A stretch of DNA of 57,192 nucleotides from Lachnospiraceae bacterium. Lineage in GTDB: Bacteria; Bacillota; Clostridia; Lachnospirales; Lachnospiraceae. The translations under genes were made by a program, and so were the position numbers. This document shows positions 51,942 to 57,192 of this stretch, piece by piece (position 1 is the first letter of the stretch; each line of letters starts with the position of its first letter). The stretch spans positions 8,358 to 65,549 of the forward strand of contig JAJQHZ010000019.1 of assembly GCA_021199475.1 (NCBI GenBank), written 5' to 3'. A model generated the notes under the pieces. That model saw only the letters and a list, made by a program, of their open reading frames with translations, searched no databases and was not told the DNA's origin.

Positions 51942-54443
51942 TCAAAACAGTTCTCCGTGCCGTGCGTGTTCTTTTACCGCCTGCGTCACCGCTGTTGTTT
52001 TATCCGGGCGCCCGATGATCACCGCCCCCTGCAGGGAGCCTCCCGCAAACCAGTACTGCTCCTGACTCTTTGAAACTTCATCCGTTACCCTTACCAGATG
52101 GCAGGGGATTTCGCTCTGTTTGCCCGGATCACCGATTGCAAACAGCGTCGTTCCAAAGCCCTCCAGATTCAGCCCGAAGATCTGAGACTGATATGCGACT
52201 TTTTCGCCCGCCGCATTTGCCCCGGCTGTGCGCCCCTGATCGGACGCCTCCGCCCAGAGCTGATAATTCACACCGTCATACTGTGCGCAGTCTCCGCAGG
52301 CATAGATATCCGGAAGATTCGTTTCCATAAACTGATTCACGACAATCGCGCGGTCTGTCCGGACACCGGCCTCCCTGGCCGCCTGTATGTTCGCCCGGTT
52401 GCCGCAGGATACGATCACAAAGTCTGCCGGGAAGGTCTCTCCCGTTTTTAACTGCACCCCGGCCGCCTGATCCTCGCCCAGGATTCCTTCGATCTGAACG
52501 CCCTCCAGACAGGCGACGCCCAGACCCGCCATCTTCTTTCGCAGCACCGCCGCGGAATCCGCATCTGCCTGGCGTCCGATGATCTGCGGAGCCGCCTCCA
52601 GAACGGTCACATGGATTCCATTTCGAAGCAGCTCATTCGCAGCCTCCAGCCCCAGGACACCGCCGCCAATCACCACCGCATTTTTCGCCTTCGGGATCCG
52701 GTTCCTGATTTTTCTGCTGTCGCCCAGATGCCGGATCGTCACAACACCTTCCTTTTCCCAGCCGCCGAACGGCGGGATGAAGCATTCCGCCCCTGTCGCA
52801 AAAATCAGGCGGTCATATGGAATCGCTTCCTTTGAAGTACGAACGATCTTCCTTTCCGGATCAACCGCTTCCGCCGATTCGCCGAGCTTCAGGCGGATCC
52901 CTTTTTCCTCAAACCATTCTGCCGGATGAATATAGAGCTCCTCCGGCGAAGCCTCCGCGATGTCCAGATTTTTCGTCAGCATCGGACGGTTAATCGGCAG
53001 ATACTCCTCTGCGGACACGATCAGAATGCTCCCCGTCCGGTCTCTCTTTCGGATGGCTTCCGCGGCACACACACCGGCTGTTCCGCCGCCCAGAATGACA
53101 TACTGTAATTCCGAATCCCGACGATACCCCGTTTCTTCCTCCTCAACCGGCACACACTGATCCAGCCCTACGCCGCATACCGGGCAGGTGCCGAGCGACG
53201 CGTCAAAAATCTCTCCGCAGACGAGACATTTTACCAGCTTCGGCTGCCTCGGATTCGGCACTTTTCTCGCACTGCAGCCGACACCAAAGCCATAATTTCC
53301 GGCATTCGTCAGGTCATTTTCCGTCAGCTCTCCTGTAAAAAAGCTATCCTGGACGCTCGTGTCAAATCCCAGAAAGTTCAGATGCGCCAGAAGCACATCC
53401 GCATTGTCCTGTATCGTGGAAAGCTTATAAAATACTGACGCCAGCTTCCCCTTACAGTCCTCCGGCCTCAGGGATGTCAGAATATCCCAGATTGCCTTTG
53501 ACGGATTCCCGCCGGAAATCGTTGTGCCAAAGAGCAGGACATCCGCGGACTGCATCCCGCGTATCACCTGATTACGGTCTTCTGCAGAGAGATTGTAGCT
53601 TGTAATATTCATCACCAGTGCTTCTCTGAGTCCCTTTTCCACCTGCCCGGCGAAATCGATGAGCTCATTGATCCCCTCATAGACAATCGCCACATTCGGA
53701 TGCTCCGCGTCCCTCCGGTCCTGCCGCTGATAATAGTCCAGCATCCGTTTCAGGTGTCCGCCTGTCACTACAGGGCCTGCGGCCGGGCAAATGGCAGCCG
53801 CATTCTGCTCCCGCACAAACGCAACTGCATTTTTTTGCTGCTCCAGTCTGCCGGCAAAACAGATGTTATCGCAGAAGTCCTTCATGCCCTGCTCCCACTG
53901 GATATCCCTTTCACTTCCAGTTTCCGGAAGTTCCAGACCACTGTACAGGGAACCAAACATAGTCGCCGTATACACGCAGTGGTCCGCCTGATCCAGCACG
54001 AACAGCTCCGGGCAGAATTTCTTATCACCGATCATTCGGAACTGAAAGCTATCCCCGGAGAGGAGCAGACTTCGACTGCTTCGGATCTCCACACTTCTGG
54101 TGTGAGCCGGCAGAAATTTCTTTAACTGATACATAACCGGATACGCTGCGATGACTTCCATCTGACTGTTTTTCTGCAAAATCTGCTGTATGGACGCTCT
54201 GCTGTTTTCCGAAGTAAATACTATCACCCGCTCAATCCGGTCTAAAGGAGCAATGCGCGCGATATTCTCTATCCAGTAACCGGTATATGCATCCGGAACC
54301 GTTCCAATCAGAGCAAACGTCTCCCCCGCCTGAACCAGATAGGAGCTCCAGGCCATGCCATTCCCGGCATAAGACTGTCCCTGGAACATGCGCAGGCCAA
54401 AATCAACCACACCGACATTCCAGACCTTATGTTTTCCGTCCAT
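51942..54443 (-). CDS. Flavodiiron-like/flavodoxin/rubredoxin/NADH-reductase fusion with degenerate diiron site
   Basis: The 833-residue protein shows, in order, a metallo-beta-lactamase-like domain (about 1-245), a flavodoxin domain (about 250-395), a short rubredoxin (C406, C409, C420, C423) and an NADH:rubredoxin-oxidoreductase-type FAD/NAD domain (GGGTAG at 452-457; YACGDCAQ near the end). Such fusions are known in clostridia as oxygen or NO reductases. Here the motif that should read HxExDH reads FTSENSRAS (76-84), and the later His position (AAGPVV) is also lost, so the diiron centre cannot form. It is probably an NADH-to-flavin electron-delivery protein for the flavoprotein downstream. 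GAGGTGG precedes the ATG. Confidence 0.88.
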   Translation of the reverse strand: MDGKHKVWNVGVVDFGLRMFQGQSYAGNGMAWSSYLVQAGETFALIGTVPDAYTGYWIENIARIAPLDRIERVIVFTSENSRASIQQILQKNSQMEVIAAYPVMYQLKKFLPAHTRSVEIRSSRSLLLSGDSFQFRMIGDKKFCPELFVLDQADHCVYTATMFGSLYSGLELPETGSERDIQWEQGMKDFCDNICFAGRLEQQKNAVAFVREQNAAAICPAAGPVVTGGHLKRMLDYYQRQDRRDAEHPNVAIVYEGINELIDFAGQVEKGLREALVMNITSYNLSAEDRNQVIRGMQSADVLLFGTTISGGNPSKAIWDILTSLRPEDCKGKLASVFYKLSTIQDNADVLLAHLNFLGFDTSVQDSFFTGELTENDLTNAGNYGFGVGCSARKVPNPRQPKLVKCLVCGEIFDASLGTCPVCGVGLDQCVPVEEEETGYRRDSELQYVILGGGTAGVCAAEAIRKRDRTGSILIVSAEEYLPINRPMLTKNLDIAEASPEELYIHPAEWFEEKGIRLKLGESAEAVDPERKIVRTSKEAIPYDRLIFATGAECFIPPFGGWEKEGVVTIRHLGDSRKIRNRIPKAKNAVVIGGGVLGLEAANELLRNGIHVTVLEAAPQIIGRQADADSAAVLRKKMAGLGVACLEGVQIEGILGEDQAAGVQLKTGETFPADFVIVSCGNRANIQAAREAGVRTDRAIVVNQFMETNLPDIYACGDCAQYDGVNYQLWAEASDQGRTAGANAAGEKVAYQSQIFGLNLEGFGTTLFAIGDPGKQSEIPCHLVRVTDEVSKSQEQYWFAGGSLQGAVIIGRPDKTTAVTQAVKEHARHGELF

Positions 54444-54529
54444 TTTACCACCTCATCTTTCTTTTTTTACTTTTATGATCCTGTCCTGATTTTACGCTCT
54501 TGTTCTCTGATTTTATATTCCAATCCGGT

Positions 54530-55981
54530 TTAAAATCCGGCTTTCTTTTTCAGTTCTTTGCGAATGCTGATCAGGCTGTAGATAAATGCCAGCACCTCCG
54601 AAATCCACATCGCGTACCAGGTATAAGAAATTCCCAGGAAATTTGTGAACAGCCATACCAGCGGCACCAGCACAACCAGCTGACGGATTGCCCCGCCAAC
54701 CATATTGATCACGCCGTTGCCAAGGCCGGAAGCAAAGTAGCCGAATATAATTGTCATCGTTGCAAAAACAAAGGTCAGCGAAATAATGCGCAGAGCCGGC
54801 ACACCAATCGCAAGCATCTCCTCGCTCGCGGCGAACAGTCCGAGCAGTGGGCCGGGGATTGCAAGAAAGATAACGGTTCCGATCACTGCCATCACGATTC
54901 CGGCAGGAACCACACATTTCCACGCCTGCCGGATCCGGTCTTTATTGCCGGAGCCAAAGTTGAATCCGACAATCGGGATTGTCGCCTGGCCAAGGCCGTT
55001 CATCGGCATCATCAGGAAATTCTGCAGCTTATAGTAAACACCGAAAAACGCAACCGCTGTTGTGGATACCGTCATCAGCACCGCGTTCACAGCGAATGTC
55101 ATCACACTGCCGATCGCCTGCATCACAATCGTCGGCATTCCGACGCGGTAAATCGCCTTCACATCATCCAGGTTGAAATGATAGCCTTTAAAATGTACAT
55201 GAATCACCGGGTTCTTCGTTTTATTCAGCACCAGTGCCACAACCGCGCCTGTGCACTGTCCGATAACAGTAGCAATTGCCGCACCGCGGATTCCCATTTC
55301 CGGGCAGCCAAGCAGGCCGAAGATCATAATCGGATCCAGAATGATATTAATGATCGCGCCGGAAATCAGTGAAACCATGCTCAGAATTGTATCACCAACC
55401 GCCTGCAAAAGCCTCTGCCCGTAGGTCTGAATAAACGTGCCATAGCAGAAAATCACACATACCTGCATATACTGAATGCAGAGTTTTTTCAGCTCGGGAT
55501 CACTGGTCATCAGGCCGGCAATCGGCTTCGAAAAGAAGAGACCAACCAGTGAAAATACAAGCGCTGACGCAATGTTCAGAATCAGGCCTGTCGTGGCCGC
55601 CCGACAGGCGTCCTCATTTTTCTTCGCGCCGACATACCGGGACAAAAGCGAATTCAGACCCACATTTGTACCAACACCAACTGCAATCATCAAAAACTGA
55701 ATCGCGTAAACCAGCGAGGTAGCGGTCAGTGCCTGTTCCGAATAGCGGGATACAAAAATACTGTCCACGATATTATAAAGCGACTGCACCAGCAAAGACA
55801 GCATCAGCGGAATCGACATCGTCAAAAGCAGCGTATTCATTGGCATAACCGCCATTTTATTCTGTCCCGCCGCGTCCTTTTTAGCCGCAGGCTGTCCATT
55901 ACCGGTTCCGCCATTTGTCATTTGCTGTGATTTTTTCATGGCATTTCCTTTCTGTCCTGATTTATTCTTTCCCATTCTCAT
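54530..55981 (-). CDS. MATE-family multidrug/sodium antiporter
   Basis: The 483-residue membrane protein has about 12 helices in two similar halves, and IPLMLSLLVQSLYNIVDSIFVSRYSE near the start is the clostridial MATE signature. Residues 1-45 are a Gly/Asn/Gln/Lys-rich extension. MATE pumps export cationic drugs or metabolites using Na+ or H+. It is the first gene of the leftward series MATE-fusion-flavoprotein-ferredoxin-NIF3, 86 bp before the fusion gene, so it may export a pathway product. AAAGGAGAG precedes the ATG. Confidence 0.93.
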   Translation of the reverse strand: MRMGKNKSGQKGNAMKKSQQMTNGGTGNGQPAAKKDAAGQNKMAVMPMNTLLLTMSIPLMLSLLVQSLYNIVDSIFVSRYSEQALTATSLVYAIQFLMIAVGVGTNVGLNSLLSRYVGAKKNEDACRAATTGLILNIASALVFSLVGLFFSKPIAGLMTSDPELKKLCIQYMQVCVIFCYGTFIQTYGQRLLQAVGDTILSMVSLISGAIINIILDPIMIFGLLGCPEMGIRGAAIATVIGQCTGAVVALVLNKTKNPVIHVHFKGYHFNLDDVKAIYRVGMPTIVMQAIGSVMTFAVNAVLMTVSTTAVAFFGVYYKLQNFLMMPMNGLGQATIPIVGFNFGSGNKDRIRQAWKCVVPAGIVMAVIGTVIFLAIPGPLLGLFAASEEMLAIGVPALRIISLTFVFATMTIIFGYFASGLGNGVINMVGGAIRQLVVLVPLVWLFTNFLGISYTWYAMWISEVLAFIYSLISIRKELKKKAGF

Positions 55982-56088
55982 TCTCTCCTTTCACAATCTC
56001 AATGGCTCCGTGTCTGAAATCAGATTATTTCGTTTATAAGAATCCGGTTGCCATAGAATTCCTGAATTTAATTTTATTTTACTAAAAA

Positions 56089-56120
56089 CACCCGGAAAAA
56101 CAATTCGATTTTTCCGGGTG
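56089..56120 (-). terminator. Terminator of toxin-antitoxin operon
   Basis: CACCCGGAAAAA pairs perfectly with TTTTTCCGGGTG across an 8-nt loop; on the minus strand TTTTTAG follows. It lies about 165 bp beyond the toxin stop; the remaining 55982-56285 sequence holds no gene and must include the MATE promoter, which I could not define. Confidence 0.88.
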
Positions 56121-56285
56121 CTATTCCTGTTCGGAATACTGTATTATTTTAATTCTGAATGCTATTGGGGAGAAAATTTCCGAATTTACAGGCTAACCGT
56201 GTGAGTTGTCCTCAGCGCCAGTCGAAAAACACGCTGTGCAGCCGTGCGCATAAAAGCCACCTTCCATGTTACTGTGTGGTTTTCC

Positions 56286-56606
56286 TCATAAAATATTTTC
56301 ATAATCTCTCATCCCATAGAGAACCCGCACAACCTGAATTTCCTTTTTCAACTCCATGGGGCGATAGAAAATAATATAGTTTTTTACTATAAGCTTGCGA
56401 AGCGTCTTGTCCTTTATCAAACGGCTTCTTACCAGCGGGCGCATAAAAGGATTCTGGCAAACGCGGTCAAGTGCCTCTTCCATATCACCCACCAGCGCGA
56501 GCGCCGCATCCGGATTACACAATTCCTCCGATATATAACGAAAAATGTCCTCCATATCCGCTCTCGCAAGCGGATATATATTGAGTGTGTACGTGTTATT
56601 TCCCAT
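56286..56606 (-). CDS. RelE/ParE-family toxin
   Basis: The 106-residue protein matches the RelE/ParE superfamily: an N-terminal YPLARADMEDIFRYI helix pair, then a basic sheet region (RKLIVKNYIIFYRP) and a terminal VVRVLYGMRDYENIL strand-helix. Members either cleave ribosome-bound mRNA or inhibit gyrase; which applies is not decided by sequence alone. The gene overlaps the antitoxin gene by 11 bp and follows it, the usual order. It lies immediately downstream of trmN6 at one edge of the proposed island. Confidence 0.92.
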   Translation of the reverse strand: MGNNTYTLNIYPLARADMEDIFRYISEELCNPDAALALVGDMEEALDRVCQNPFMRPLVRSRLIKDKTLRKLIVKNYIIFYRPMELKKEIQVVRVLYGMRDYENIL

Positions 56607-56871
56607 ACCGCTCCCTCATAGACGCAAAGAATGTGTGCCCCTCCTCCGCCTGTGCGCCTGCATCAATCTCATCCAGTGCTTCATTGATAAGCCCCGCCGC
56701 ATGGGCCTCGGCCATCGTTTTTTCATAAAGCGGTATGCTCATAAGAACCATTTCCCCATAACCATTTTTGGTAACAATAATAGGAACGCTGCTTTCCTTA
56801 CAGACCTGAGTAATCTGTGCCGTATTTTTTAATTCATTGATTGGTATTACCTTGGGCAATGTTTGCATCAT
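56596..56871 (-). CDS. Phd/YefM-family antitoxin
   Basis: From the ATG at 56871 (GGAGGCGCATTTT upstream; the in-frame ATG at 56928 lacks a ribosome site) the product is 91 residues. IPINELKNTAQITQVCKE and VPIIVTKNGYGEMVLMS form the Phd/YefM DNA-binding fold, and an acidic C-terminal helix would wrap the toxin. It should neutralise the RelE/ParE toxin and repress the promoter at 56965-56992. Confidence 0.92.
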   Translation of the reverse strand: MMQTLPKVIPINELKNTAQITQVCKESSVPIIVTKNGYGEMVLMSIPLYEKTMAEAHAAGLINEALDEIDAGAQAEEGHTFFASMRERYGK

Positions 56872-56964
56872 AAAATGCGCCTCCAAATTCCGTGTTTGTT
56901 TCGTTTTTAATTCCGTTGTTATTTGCATATGTTTCGCGCTTAATTTTGTACTTATTTTTCTCTA

Positions 56965-56992
56965 ATTATACCACAATCCGCCCATACGTCAA
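56965..56992 (-). promoter_or_regulatory. Promoter of toxin-antitoxin operon
   Basis: TTGACG (56987-56992) and TATAAT (56965-56970) are 16 bp apart, with an extended TGG before TATAAT. The -35 box contains the TGA stop codon of trmN6, so the operon is joined to trmN6 without a gap. Confidence 0.85.
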
Positions 56993-57192
56993 TACCCGTA
57001 AATCTCCGTGATCTCCCGGCTGTACACGCCGGGGCGGTCGTACACGACCAGCGGTTTTTCCACGGTCATCCGCGGGCGGCCGCCGCGCACGGCCTCGATG
57101 AGAACCATGTTCGGCTCTTTGTCGATGGACGGGTATACGAGCCCGGGTCTTCGACAGTTAAACTGAATTCAAATCGCCGCAAAGCCTTGATT
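56989..57192 (-). CDS. trmN6: 3' end of tRNA1(Val) (adenine37-N6)-methyltransferase, apparent frameshift
   Basis: The last 52 codons read LVYPSIDKEPNMVLIEAVRG and end VVYDRPGVYSREITEIYGY, matching the C-terminus of TrmN6/YabB-type methyltransferases that modify A37 of tRNA-Val. Upstream, the expected sequence (IKALRRFEF) continues in a different frame; adding one T to the short T-run at 57160-57162 (AAA on the plus strand) would join them. The gene is thus frameshifted in this sequence, by mutation or sequencing error. The catalytic part is outside the window. Usually rsmI follows directly. Confidence 0.7.

Noticed and set aside
12633-56988. Integrative element with att sites
   Set aside because: No integrase, relaxase, tRNA gene or matching direct repeats at the two ends of the block were recognised, so I call it an island only by gene order.

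Overview
The window looks like chromosomal DNA of a strictly anaerobic, Gram-positive clostridium, most likely a gut Lachnospiraceae. The signs are an LTA-synthase-type membrane domain, clostridial AGGAGG ribosome sites, NuoF/[FeFe]-hydrogenase-like proteins, a flavodiiron-rubredoxin-reductase fusion and several fumarate-reductase-type flavoproteins. No integrase, transposase, phage gene, rRNA, tRNA or CRISPR array was recognised.

Layout. (1) 1-6.2 kb: a partial zinc-ribbon/coiled-coil protein, an LTA-synthase-like gene lacking its sulfatase domain, nagA and a large subtilase. (2) 6.2-14.3 kb: a Schlafen/AlbA_2-type regulator with a phased repeat operator, and three different P-loop ATPases with PD-(D/E)XK-like C-termini; rsmI lies among them. 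(3) 14.6-21.2 kb: TetR, SCP2-domain protein and alpha/beta hydrolase behind paired operators, then a stand-alone condensation-domain protein, carrier protein and acyl ligase, an apparent minimal N-acyl-amide assembly line. (4) 21.5-28.4 kb: a Gfo/Idh/MocA oxidoreductase and a four-gene operon of AprA-like flavoprotein, AprB-like ferredoxin, NuoF-like protein and a hydrogenase-like protein that has lost its H-cluster cysteines. (5) 28.4-46.7 kb: two operons. One encodes a solute-binding protein, FMN hydroxy-acid oxidase, two metallo-beta-lactamase-fold hydrolases and two collagen-linker esterases (one fused to a ceramidase-like domain). The other encodes a CE1-like esterase, a complete Dpp/Opp-type ABC importer and a collagen-like Cys-rich protein. 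A LysR gene diverges from a second ceramidase-like gene. (6) 46.9-56 kb: a LysR gene and a leftward series of MATE pump, fusion protein, flavoprotein, ferredoxin and NIF3-family protein. (7) 56-57.2 kb: a toxin-antitoxin pair and the 3' end of trmN6.

Interpretation. trmN6 and rsmI, usually neighbours in Firmicutes, lie at opposite ends of about 44 kb with the same orientation, so the intervening block is probably a strain-variable island. Its content suggests import of a small organic molecule, cleavage of ester or amide bonds, and reduction by two parallel flavoprotein-ferredoxin reductases, each beside its own pyridine-nucleotide electron-input module. Each input module is a familiar clostridial redox enzyme whose catalytic metal site appears to have been lost. 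The substrate cannot be read from the sequence.

Two genome-style oddities recur. Many otherwise ordinary enzymes carry in-frame tandem-repeat or low-complexity insertions in loops, including Gly-Pro collagen-like tracts in three proteins. A hairpin-rich intergenic repeat occurs three times next to hairpin or terminator-like sequences.
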